This document shows positions 50,885 through 61,196 of a stretch of 64,000 nt of DNA, piece by piece (position 1 is the first letter of the stretch; each line of letters starts with the position of its first letter). The notes beneath the pieces were generated by a model, which worked only from the letters and a program-made list of their open reading frames with translations, was not told the origin of the DNA and did not search any database. The position numbers and the translations under genes were made by a program. Source of the stretch: Streptomyces sp. BHT-5-2 (GTDB taxonomy: Bacteria > Actinomycetota > Actinomycetes > Streptomycetales > Streptomycetaceae); the NCBI RefSeq assembly GCF_019774615.1, contig NZ_CP081496.1, positions 1,674,001 to 1,738,000 of the forward strand, written 5' to 3'.

Positions 50885-52555
50885 CTACCGTGGGGCGACC
50901 CGCTGGATCCTCGCGCGCCGGACGACCTCCGGCCCCACCGTCGCCGCCCGGGCGACCAACGCCCGGGCGTCCCAGTCGGGCGGCCAGCCCTCCCACACGC
51001 GGAGGCGACCGGCGACCACCACGGCGCGGATCTGGTCGCGGTCGGCGAGCCGGACCAGCTCCCAGCTCAGGTCGTACGAGGGGGTGAGTTCAGGGACGGC
51101 GAGGTCCACGAGGAGGTAGTCGGCGGCCCGGCCGGCGGCGACGGCGCCGGTGACGCGGCCCAGGCCGAGCGCGTCCGCGCCGCCCGCGGTGGCGTGCTCC
51201 AGCCACAGGTGCCCGGCGCCGCACACCGAGTCGCCCGCGGCCAGTCCGTAGGCCAGCCGCTGGGCCGTCTCCGCGGCGTCGACCAGCCGGAAGCCGTCGC
51301 CACGGGTGCCGTCGGTGCCGGTGCCGAAGCGGACGCCGAGCGCGGCCAGCATGGTGGCGTGCGCGACCGCGTTGCCCTTCCAGGCGCTGGCCACCGGGTT
51401 GTAGCTGATCGCCGCGCCGGTGTCGGCCAGTTGCCGCATCTCCGTCGGAGTGAGGAGGGTCGCGTGCGCGCCCAGGGTGTGCGGGCCGAGGGCGCCGAGA
51501 TGGTGCAGATGGTCCACCGGGCGGCGGCCGACGCTCTTCAACGAGCGTTCCACGGAGGCGAGATGCTCGTTGACGTGGATCTGGAACACCGCGCCGGCCT
51601 CCTTGCAGAGATCGGCGGTCCGCTTGATGACCGGCCCGGTGGCGTCCTCGGGGACGGCGATGGCCAGGGACGGGTGGACCAGCGGATGGCCGTGCCAGCG
51701 CGCCAGGTGGGCCGGGCCGCCGGTCCCGTCGGAGACGATCTTGCCGAGGACGCAGCGGATACCGGCCTCCTCGGTGCCCTTGGCCACCGCCGCCACGTCC
51801 ACCGGCGCCCGGGTGCCGGCGTCGGCGACGGTGGTGAAGCCGCCGCGCAGCGCCTCCAACGCGGCCAGTTTCGTCGAGAGATAGGCGGTCTCCTCGTCCA
51901 GCGCGTGCTCCAGCGGCTCCCAGACGGCCTTGAAGATCTCCGACGGCTGGCCGAACGACTGCGCCTTGCCGAAGCTCTGGGTGAGGTGGTGGTGGGCGTC
52001 TATGAAGCCGGGCATGAGGAGGTGGCCGGGGAGGCGGATCGGCGCGGGGCCGGCGCGGTGCGCGGCGAGGAGCCGGGCCGCCGGGCCGACCTCGCGGAAG
52101 ATGCCGTTCTCGACGAGGACGGCATGGTCGCGCACCGGGCCGTCCGGCAGCAGTACGACGTCCGGGACGAGCAACTGGCGGTCGCCGGTGAACTGCTCGG
52201 GGCCGAGCGGACGTCGGCCGTCCGCACCCGACTCGGGCCGGGCGCCGGAGCCGGACCCGGCGGGGGACGCGGGCCGGGCCGACGCGGACTGCGTGTACGC
52301 GGTGCCGGCGCCCGCCCCGCCGAGCAGCCCGCCGGCACCGGCCGCCCCGGCGACCCCGGCCACTCCGGCGAGGAAGCCACGGCGGCCGACACGGGCGCCG
52401 GCATCTGCGGACGTCCCCGCGTCCGTCGCGCCTCCCGTCCCCTCCGACCGCCCCGCCTCCGTACACCCGCCGGGGGTTGCCCCGGTCTCCTGTCCCTGCT
52501 GCTCGTTCGCCAACCCGCTCGCCTGCTTCCGTCTGCTTGCGTCTGCTTCCGTCAC
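50885..52555 (-). CDS. Tat-exported amidohydrolase (TRZ/ATZ/cytosine deaminase-like)
   Basis: 556 residues from GTG 52555; upstream in-frame ATGs at 52627 and 52651 overlap the promoter. Residues about 55-85 hold a Tat signal, VGRRGFLAGVAGVAGAAGAG. The enzyme starts at LPDGPVRDHAVLVENG; metal ligands are in MPGFIDAHHHLTQSFG (HxH), QIHVNEH and GAHATLL, and the catalytic Asp is in GTGTDGTRGDGF. The fold is the TIM-barrel amidohydrolase that deaminates or hydrolyses purine-like or triazine-like compounds. Tat export of a metallo-deaminase is unusual for this group. It is divergent from two ATP-grasp genes 386 bp away. Confidence 0.88.
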   Translation of the reverse strand: MTEADASRRKQASGLANEQQGQETGATPGGCTEAGRSEGTGGATDAGTSADAGARVGRRGFLAGVAGVAGAAGAGGLLGGAGAGTAYTQSASARPASPAGSGSGARPESGADGRRPLGPEQFTGDRQLLVPDVVLLPDGPVRDHAVLVENGIFREVGPAARLLAAHRAGPAPIRLPGHLLMPGFIDAHHHLTQSFGKAQSFGQPSEIFKAVWEPLEHALDEETAYLSTKLAALEALRGGFTTVADAGTRAPVDVAAVAKGTEEAGIRCVLGKIVSDGTGGPAHLARWHGHPLVHPSLAIAVPEDATGPVIKRTADLCKEAGAVFQIHVNEHLASVERSLKSVGRRPVDHLHHLGALGPHTLGAHATLLTPTEMRQLADTGAAISYNPVASAWKGNAVAHATMLAALGVRFGTGTDGTRGDGFRLVDAAETAQRLAYGLAAGDSVCGAGHLWLEHATAGGADALGLGRVTGAVAAGRAADYLLVDLAVPELTPSYDLSWELVRLADRDQIRAVVVAGRLRVWEGWPPDWDARALVARAATVGPEVVRRARIQRVAPR

Positions 52556-52610
52556 CGCGTACGTAGGCGCGGCCGGGCCCCGGAAACGGGCCGGCCGCGA
52601 AGGTGGCCCG

Positions 52611-52639
52611 ACCCTAGGACCACCCATAAAGCGGAACAA
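52611..52639 (-). promoter_or_regulatory. Promoter of the Tat-amidohydrolase gene
   Basis: On the minus strand TTGTTC (52639-52634) and TAGGGT (52616-52611) are 17 bp apart, a near-consensus vegetative promoter. This supports a start downstream, at 52555. Confidence 0.65.
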
Positions 52640-52941
52640 GGTTTTCGACATACGGGATTTGACGAGGTCGGGGTGCGGGTGGCGCAACCCCCCGAGCGGC
52701 CCGGTGCGTCCCAGCTCACGATGTGTTCCCAGGTCCCGACTGGTGGCGTAACGTCGCCGAAACACGGCATCCAGGACGGCCGCCGGTGCCACGGCCGGCC
52801 GTTGGATCGCCGCATGCGATCCTGGTGCGTCATGTTTCCGCCGGGCGGACGGTGTGCGTACGGCGACACGGGGAGACGTCCGCCGACCGCGGCGGGCGGT
52901 TGGCGATACGAGTGGACGTGCGGCGATACAAGGGTGCATCG
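52640..52941. other. Divergent promoter region between amidohydrolase and ATP-grasp genes
   Basis: The left end carries the amidohydrolase promoter. The rest must hold the ATP-grasp promoter, but no convincing -35/-10 pair was found. Some open frames run through, without family features. Confidence 0.4.
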
Positions 52942-53913
52942 ATGAGACTCTGCTTCCTGGTGGAGGAGCAGTACCGCCACGACGGCATGCCACGGGACGT
53001 CATCGCCCAACTCCGTGCCTGGGGACACCGGGTGGACGTCCTCTGGCCGGGCCGTTCGCTGATCCGGATGTCCGAGTTGTCCGAGGCGGTGGCCGACGGC
53101 CGGCATGACGCGTGGGTGCTCAAGACCGTTTCCGGCGGGCCGGGGCTGACCCTGCTGGAGGCGGCCGCGACCACCGGGCTGACCACGGTGAACGACGTAC
53201 GGGCCATACGGGGCGTGCGGGACAAGGCGCTTGCCGCGGTGATCGCGCGGGCCGGCGGGCTGCCGGTGCCGATGACGTACGCGGCGGTGCGGGCCGGGGA
53301 GTTCGCGGAGCTGCCCCAGGCGGAGTTCCCGCTGGTGGTGAAGCCGGCCGACGGCAGTTCGGGGCGCGCGGTGCGGCTGGTGGAGCGGCCCGATCAGCTG
53401 GGATGCGGGGCGGTCGAGGCGCCGCCCGGCGGCGTGGCGGTGGGCGGTGGCACGGAGCCGGACGGTGGCGCGGAGGCCGCCGGCGGCATGCTGATCGCGC
53501 AGCCCTACGTCCCCAACTCCGGGGTCGATCTGAAGGTCTACTGCGTCGCCGGCGACCTCTACGCGACCGAGCGCCGCTCCCCGCTGCACCCCGGGCAGCC
53601 CATGACGGAACGGCAGGTTCCGCTGCCGGCCGAGGTCGCCCGGATCGCCGCCGAGGTCGGCACGGCCTTCGGGCTCGACCTGTACGGGGTCGATGTGCTG
53701 CTGGGGCCGGACGGGCCGGTGGTGGTCGACATCAACGACTTCCCGAGCTTCCGGAAGGTGCCGGACGCGGTCGCCCGGGTCTCCGCGGCGGTGCTGCGGC
53801 TGGCCCGCCACGGCAGCGACCACGCACCGGCGCCGGCCCTGTCCCTCATCGGGCGCCAGGGCGGGCCGTGGGCGGAGGCAGAGGCGGCCGGGGCGGTCGG
53901 GGGCGCGCGATGA
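52942..53913 (+). CDS. ATP-grasp ligase (RimK-like), first of a pair
   Basis: 323 residues from ATG 52942; AAGGGTG is upstream. The N-terminal domain MRLCFLVEEQYRHDGMPRDVIAQLRAWGHRVDVLWPG precedes the ATP-grasp core: FPLVVKPADGSSGRAVRLV, MLIAQPYVPNSGVDLKVYCVAGDLYATERRSPL, FGLDLYGVDVLLGPDGPVVVDINDFPSFRKVPDA. The Asp-Asn metal ligands (VVDIND) and the loop lysine are conserved. RimK-type ATP-grasp enzymes join a carboxylate to an amine. No peptide precursor was found beside it. The second enzyme begins in the stop codon (ATGA). Confidence 0.9.
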   Translation: MRLCFLVEEQYRHDGMPRDVIAQLRAWGHRVDVLWPGRSLIRMSELSEAVADGRHDAWVLKTVSGGPGLTLLEAAATTGLTTVNDVRAIRGVRDKALAAVIARAGGLPVPMTYAAVRAGEFAELPQAEFPLVVKPADGSSGRAVRLVERPDQLGCGAVEAPPGGVAVGGGTEPDGGAEAAGGMLIAQPYVPNSGVDLKVYCVAGDLYATERRSPLHPGQPMTERQVPLPAEVARIAAEVGTAFGLDLYGVDVLLGPDGPVVVDINDFPSFRKVPDAVARVSAAVLRLARHGSDHAPAPALSLIGRQGGPWAEAEAAGAVGGAR

Positions 53914-54743
53914 GGGTCGGGATGATCAGCGCGGATCCCGGCCATCCGCTGCTGTCGGCGGCGGCGGGGGTGCTGCGCGGGGCCGGCCACCGGGTGACGT
54001 TCGCCGGCCCGGACGGGGTACCGTTCCCCGGCCCGGACGGCCCCGACCGGCTGGAATCCGGCCCGCTCGCCGACGTCTATCTGCTGAAGGCGCGGACGCC
54101 GGACGCGCTGGCCCTCGCCTCCCGGCTGGAGGAGCGGGGTGCGCCGGTCGTCAACTCGGCGGAAGCCACGGCCCGTTGTCAGGACCGGGTCGGGATGGCC
54201 GAGGTGGCCCGTGCGGCCGGGCTGCCGTTCGCGGAGACCCTGCGGACGGCGACGGTCGGCGCGCTGGCGTCCGCCGCGCCGGACCTCCGCTTCCCGCTCG
54301 TCCTCAAGAGCCGCCACAGCCGCCGGGACGACCTGGTGGCGCGCGTCGACACCGCCGCCGAGCTGGTGGAACTGGCGACCGCCTGGCGCGAAGAGCCCGT
54401 GATCGTCCAGGAGTTCACCGCCAACAGCGGCTGGGACCACAAGCTGTGGATCGTCGGCGGCCAGCCGTTCGCCGCCCGCCGCCGCTCCGAACTGGCGCCC
54501 GGCGGCCGCGGCCCGAACCTGCCGCTGCCGCCCGCCGCCCTCCCCGCCGCCTGGATCGAGAGCGCACTGCACGTCGGAGAGGTCTTCGGCCTGGAGGTGT
54601 ACGGCGTGGACGTGCTGCACGCCGGCGCCGGAGTTCCGCTGATCGTCGACATCAACGCCTTCCCGGGCGTTCGCGGCCAGGCGGGCGCCCCGGAGGCGCT
54701 GGCGGAACTGGCCCTGCACCGGGCCGCGAGCGGCCGCGCGTAG
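53910..54743 (+). CDS. ATP-grasp ligase (RimK-like), second of a pair
   Basis: 277 residues from ATG 53910, overlapping the first gene by 4 nt. The N-terminus MRVGMISADPGHPLLSAAAGVLRGAG is a Rossmann-like pre-ATP-grasp domain. The core has DVYLLKARTPDALALASRLEE, FPLVLKSRHSRRDDLVARV, VIVQEFTANSGWDHKLWIVGGQPFAARRRSELAPGG, FGLEVYGVDVLHAGAGVPLIVDINAFPGV. It is clearly related to the first enzyme but far diverged. A pair of coupled ATP-grasp ligases may perform successive additions on one scaffold or work as a heterodimer. It ends 202 nt before the geosmin synthase. Confidence 0.9.
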   Translation: MRVGMISADPGHPLLSAAAGVLRGAGHRVTFAGPDGVPFPGPDGPDRLESGPLADVYLLKARTPDALALASRLEERGAPVVNSAEATARCQDRVGMAEVARAAGLPFAETLRTATVGALASAAPDLRFPLVLKSRHSRRDDLVARVDTAAELVELATAWREEPVIVQEFTANSGWDHKLWIVGGQPFAARRRSELAPGGRGPNLPLPPAALPAAWIESALHVGEVFGLEVYGVDVLHAGAGVPLIVDINAFPGVRGQAGAPEALAELALHRAASGRA

Positions 54744-54851
54744 CCCTGGAGCCCCACGCATCGCGGCCTTTCCCCGTGAACTGAACCCGAAAGAGTGCCA
54801 GTTCGGCGTGGGCGTGACCGGACGGGCCTAGTGCGGCCGCCGCCGGGGTAG

Positions 54852-57353
<2,502 letters not shown>

Positions 57354-57439
57354 TGGGCCGAGTCCGGCGGGGTGGGGCCGGATGTTCGGGGCCGGCGGCG
57401 ACTGATCCCGAATGCCGGATTGATTCTAAAATGGGCATG

Positions 57440-60055
57440 ATGCGGAACCGGCTGCAACGGACTGGCGATGCGATGACCTCGGAGAATGACCGGCCGGAGC
57501 GGCCGGGCGGCGGGTCGGGCGAGGGGCTGGGCCGGGCCTGTGACATCGCCTCCGCGGCCGCCGCCGAGCTGGACGGGCGCGGCGTGGTGATCGCCTGGAC
57601 GCCGGCCGCCGAGCGGATGCTGGGGTACTCGGCGGCGGAGGTCCTGGGCCGCGCCGCCGTGGAGCTGCTGGCCGTACCGGGGGACGCGGCACGGGTCGCG
57701 GCGGTGGCGCGCTGGGCGGGGGACGGGTGGAGCGGGTCGGTGGCGGCCCGGCACCGGGACGGGCACGCGATCCAGCTCGCCCTTCAGGTGTCGCCGGTGA
57801 TCACCGCGGCGGGCGGCGGCACGGCCGACGCCGGCCGGTGGTCGGTGGTCGCGCTGGAGGAGTGGCGGGTCCCCGGCGGCGGGGTGAACCAGCTGATGCT
57901 GGAGCCGTTTCTGGTGCATTCCCCGGTCGGCTTGGCCGTGCTGGACACCGACCTGCGCTACGTCTGGGTGAACGCCGTACTGGAGCGCCTGATCCCGCTG
58001 GAGCGGCGGCTGGGCCGCACCGTGGACGAGGTGCTGCCGCGGTTGGAGGCCGAGGCGTTCCAGGAGCGGATGGCGCGGGTGCTGGAGACCGGCACGCCGG
58101 TGATGGACTACGAGTTCCGCAGCCCCACCTACGCCGATCCCGCCCAGGAGCGGGCCTATGCGGCGTCGTTCTTCCGGCTGACCGGCCCGCACGGCGGCGG
58201 TGTGGGCATCTGGTACATGGTCATCGACGTCACCGAGCGCTGGCGGGCCCAGGAGGGGCTGGCGCTGCTGAACGACGCCAGCGCACGGATCGGCAGCACC
58301 CTCGACGTGACCCGGACCGCGCAGGAGCTGGCCGACGTGGCGGTGCCGCCGCTGGCCGACTTCGTGGCGGTCGACCTGCTGGACTCCGTACTGCGCGGTG
58401 AGGAGCCCGTCCCCGGGCCGGTCGACAGCACGCCGACGATGCGGCGGGCGGGGCAGCGGTCGGTCCACGAGGGGTGCCCGGAGGCCGCGCTGGCGGTGGG
58501 CGAGGCGGTCCGGCGGGCGCCGTGGTCGGCGATCGCACGCTGCCTTCTCTCCGGGGAGTCGGTGGTGGAGCGGCTGCTGAGCGCCGACAGCACCTGGGTG
58601 GCCGAGGACCCGCGGCGGGCCGAGGTGGTGCGGAGATTCGGGTACCGGTCGGTGATGGTGGCCCCGGTGCGGGCCCGCGGCGTCACGCTCGGCGCGGCGA
58701 CCTTCGTCCGGTCCCGGCGGCTGGGGCCCTTCGAGGCGGACGACGTGCGGCTCGCCGAGGAGCTGGTCGCCCGCGCCGCGGTGTGTCTCGACAACGCGCG
58801 GCGCTTCACCCGCGAGCGCACCGCGGCCCGGATGATGCAGCGCAACCTGCTGCCGCACGCGCTGGCCGGTGGAGCGGCGCTGGACGTGGCGTCGTGGTAC
58901 TACCCGGCGGACGCCCCGGGTGGGGTGGGCGGCGACTGGTTCGATGTCATCCCGCTGTCCGGGGCGCGGGTGGCACTGGTCGTCGGGGACGTCGTCGGGC
59001 ACGGCATCGACGCCGCGGCCACCATGGGCCGGCTGCGCACCGCGGTCCGCACCCTGGCCAACCTGGACCTCCCGCCGGACGAACTCCTCGCCCGACTCGA
59101 CGACTTGGTGATCGGGCTGATGGAGACCCGCCGGGACGGCGGCGCGGGTGGCGAGGAGGGCGCGGTCGCCCCCTCCGCCGGATTCATGGGCGCCACCTGC
59201 CTGTACGCGGTGTACGACCCGGTCAGCCGGGTCTGCACGATGGCCCGCGCCAGCCATCTGCCGCCCGCCGTGCTCGCCCCGGACGGCACCGCGGAGTTCC
59301 CGGACCTGCCGGCCGGGCCGCCGCTCGGCCTGGGCGCACTGCCCTTCGAAGCGGTCGAACTGGAGCTGGCCGAGGGCAGTCTGCTGGCGCTCTTCACCAA
59401 CGGCCTGGTCGAGACCGCCGACCGGGACATCGGAGTGGGCATGGCCCGGCTGAGCCGCGCCCTGGCCGAGCCCGGCAGGACGCTCCAGGAGATCGGCGGG
59501 AACGTCGTCTCGGCGCTGCTGACCGGCCCGCCGTCCGACGACGCCGCGCTGCTGCTGGCCCGGACGCACGCCCTGGACGCCAGTCAGGTCGCCTCCTGGG
59601 ACCTGGCCACCGATCCCGCCGCGGTCGCCGGCGCTCGGAATCTCGTCGGGCGGCAGCTGTCGGTCTGGGGGCTGGAGGCGCTGCGGTTCACCACCGAGCT
59701 GGTCGTCAGCGAACTGGTCACCAATGCCATCCGGCACGGCAGCGGCCCGATCACCCTGCGTCTGATCCGCCAGGACGCCGCCCTGATCTGCGAGGTCTCC
59801 GACACCGGAAGTACCGCGCCGCATCTGCGGCACGCCCGCACCACGGACGAGGGCGGCCGGGGGCTGCTGATCGTCGCTCAGCTCACCCGCCGCTGGGGCA
59901 CCCGCTACACGGCCAACGGGAAGATCATCTGGGCGGAGCAGGGGCAGGGGCAGGGGCAGGGGCAGGAGGAAGGGGAGCGGGAGGGGAAGGGGCGTGAGGA
60001 GGGGCCGGGGGAGACGGACGGGCCGGTGGGGGCGGGCGCAGCCGCGGCGGGCTGA
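57440..60055 (+). CDS. PAS-PAS-GAF-SpoIIE phosphatase with C-terminal HATPase domain
   Basis: 871 residues from ATG 57440; later ATG 57473 is possible. A TAAAAT -10 box (57427-57432) lies just upstream, suggesting a leaderless or near-leaderless transcript. PAS 1 is at about 30-135, PAS 2 at about 150-265 (MLEPFLVHSPVGLAVLDTDLRY), GAF at about 275-465 and SpoIIE PP2C at about 480-700 (ADAPGGVGGDWFDVIPLSG, VGDVVGHGIDAAATMG, GLVETADRDIGVG, SDDAALLL). The HATPase_c kinase-like domain is at about 715-830 (LVVSELVTNAIRHGSGPI, EVSDTGSTAPHLR, GGRGLLIVAQLTRRWG). The end is a GQ-rich and Glu-rich tail. Such proteins dephosphorylate anti-anti-sigma factors and so switch SigB-type regulation. The two sigma genes lie far away at 10-12 kb. 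Confidence 0.93.
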   Translation: MRNRLQRTGDAMTSENDRPERPGGGSGEGLGRACDIASAAAAELDGRGVVIAWTPAAERMLGYSAAEVLGRAAVELLAVPGDAARVAAVARWAGDGWSGSVAARHRDGHAIQLALQVSPVITAAGGGTADAGRWSVVALEEWRVPGGGVNQLMLEPFLVHSPVGLAVLDTDLRYVWVNAVLERLIPLERRLGRTVDEVLPRLEAEAFQERMARVLETGTPVMDYEFRSPTYADPAQERAYAASFFRLTGPHGGGVGIWYMVIDVTERWRAQEGLALLNDASARIGSTLDVTRTAQELADVAVPPLADFVAVDLLDSVLRGEEPVPGPVDSTPTMRRAGQRSVHEGCPEAALAVGEAVRRAPWSAIARCLLSGESVVERLLSADSTWVAEDPRRAEVVRRFGYRSVMVAPVRARGVTLGAATFVRSRRLGPFEADDVRLAEELVARAAVCLDNARRFTRERTAARMMQRNLLPHALAGGAALDVASWYYPADAPGGVGGDWFDVIPLSGARVALVVGDVVGHGIDAAATMGRLRTAVRTLANLDLPPDELLARLDDLVIGLMETRRDGGAGGEEGAVAPSAGFMGATCLYAVYDPVSRVCTMARASHLPPAVLAPDGTAEFPDLPAGPPLGLGALPFEAVELELAEGSLLALFTNGLVETADRDIGVGMARLSRALAEPGRTLQEIGGNVVSALLTGPPSDDAALLLARTHALDASQVASWDLATDPAAVAGARNLVGRQLSVWGLEALRFTTELVVSELVTNAIRHGSGPITLRLIRQDAALICEVSDTGSTAPHLRHARTTDEGGRGLLIVAQLTRRWGTRYTANGKIIWAEQGQGQGQGQEEGEREGKGREEGPGETDGPVGAGAAAAG

Positions 60056-60075
60056 ACTAGGCGGAATCGCGCAGT

Positions 60076-60089
60076 GTTTCACGTGAAAC
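60076..60089. promoter_or_regulatory. parS site 1
   Basis: GTTTCACGTGAAAC, the perfect 14-bp core of the universal parS element bound by ParB. First of three within 86 bp. Confidence 0.9.
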
Positions 60090-60097
60090 CGCGGACT

Positions 60098-60111
60098 GTT
60101 TCACGTGAAAC
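60098..60111. promoter_or_regulatory. parS site 2
   Basis: A second perfect GTTTCACGTGAAAC, 22 bp (start to start) from the first. Confidence 0.9.
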
Positions 60112-60147
60112 CGTCGCCACCGAGTCAACTCGCCTGAAAAGGTGGGT

Positions 60148-60161
60148 GTTTCACGTGAAAC
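60148..60161. promoter_or_regulatory. parS site 3
   Basis: A third perfect copy. With flanking bases it reads TGTTTCACGTGAAACA, the full 16-bp consensus. It lies 50 bp from site 2. Confidence 0.92.
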
Positions 60162-60220
60162 ACGTCGGTGCTACGCCGTCGGCGATGGTCCGGGCCTGCG
60201 GTCGAGGTAGGTCGGTGCGG

Positions 60221-60601
60221 TCAGCACCGCGCCAGCCCCAACGGCATGGGCAGTGCCACCAGCTGGTTCTGTGCGCCGTCGTGCAGATCCCGTTCGATGC
60301 GCCGCAGTTCGGCGCCGTGGGCGGCGACCGCCCCGGCCCGAGTGACGGTCAGTTCCGCGATGCGTCCGGCGAGCCGGCTCGTGTGCAGGGCCTCGGCCGA
60401 TGGTGTCAGCAGCGCCCGCGACCACGCCGCGTCGAGATCGGCGAGCCGTCCGATCAGTGGCAGCGCCACGGCCCGGCGCCTCAGCAGGCCGCCCCGCATC
60501 CCCGAGAGGGCGCCGCCCGCGGCCTGAAAGGGCCCCGCCATCGGCGGGATCGCCACCGAAGGCCGCCCCGAGCGACCATGAGCGACTACCCCTCCACCCA
60601 T
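60221..60601 (-). pseudogene. Truncated histidine kinase remnant (HisKA_3 region only)
   Basis: 126 residues. The centre and C-terminus carry RIAELTVTRAGAVAAHGAELRRIERDLHDGAQNQLVALPMPLGLAR, the HisKA_3 dimerisation helix with the phospho-acceptor His in RDLHDGAQ. Normal kinases continue with a second helix and an ATPase domain; here the protein stops. The N-terminal half (PMAGPFQAAGGALSGMRGGL) has no transmembrane segments. It is therefore a fragment left after deletion. It stops 60 nt before the parS array. Confidence 0.75.
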
Positions 60602-60641
60602 CGTGACCTGCCCGTTTTGCCTGAATTTTCACACAATGCCC

Positions 60642-60670
60642 TTGTTGGGACGGGTGGTGAGTCGTAGGGT
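60642..60670 (+). promoter_or_regulatory. Promoter of the Gly/Tyr-rich gene
   Basis: TTGTTG (60642-60647) and TAGGGT (60665-60670) are exactly 17 bp apart. It lies about 130 nt before ATG 60801, giving a ~125-nt 5' leader. Confidence 0.7.
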
Positions 60671-60800
60671 CAGTGGTGTCGCGGCCGGAACGTTCAGCCG
60701 GAACGGACCGAAGGGGACGCCCCGACGGGAACGTGCCGAATCGCCATACAGAGCACGGTCCGGGAAGGTCGCGGCGAAGCCCGATTCTCAGGAGGAGAAG

Positions 60801-60989
60801 ATGACCTTCAAGGCATTCTTCCCCCGCAACCGCTCGTGCGGCGGTGGCGGTGGCCACGGTCACGGTGATGGCTGGGGCTACGGCTACGGCTACGGACGTG
60901 GTTACGGACGCGGTTACGGACGCGGCTACGGCGGATTCTTCGGATTCGGTGGACGTGGCGGCCGTGGCTACGGTGGCTTCTTCAGGTAG
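60801..60989 (+). CDS. Gly/Tyr-rich repeat microprotein
   Basis: 62 residues from ATG 60801, preceded by the strong Shine-Dalgarno AGGAGGAG. The sequence starts MTFKAFFPRNRSCGGGGGHG, then GYGYGYGRGYGRGYGRGYGG and an ending GRGGRGYGGFFR. It is one-third Gly with many Tyr, Arg and Phe and one Cys. There is no signal peptide or transmembrane helix. Low-complexity GY/RG tracts can form assemblies or bind nucleic acids. A near-consensus promoter and terminator frame it, so it is a real, probably well expressed gene. No family was recognised. Confidence 0.8.
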   Translation: MTFKAFFPRNRSCGGGGGHGHGDGWGYGYGYGRGYGRGYGRGYGGFFGFGGRGGRGYGGFFR

Positions 60990-61106
60990 TTGCCACGGTG
61001 TTGTCGCGCCGTCGGGTCCTGTCATGGGCCGTGGACGGTAGCTGACGACCATGGGCAAACCACTGACGATCAAATGACATGTGATTCGGGCTCACGGGCC
61101 TGATGA

Positions 61107-61157
61107 GCAGCCCGAGGCGGGCTCGCGAGTGTGACGCGAGCCGGCCTCGTGGGCTGC
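61107..61157 (+). terminator. Terminator after the Gly/Tyr-rich gene
   Basis: An inner GCTCGCG/CGCGAGC stem (61121-61141) is extended outside by GCAGCC/GGCTGC and CGAGGC/GCCTCG arms with a small bulge. It lies before the ABC gene. Confidence 0.6.
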
Positions 61158-61196
61158 CGACCCGCTCTTCAGCGGCCCGTACCGCACGTGGCGATC

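Noticed and set aside
50660..50996. Short ORFs on both strands within the palindromic element
   Set aside because: They encode the same peptide pattern on either strand because of the inverted arms, and no RBS supports them.
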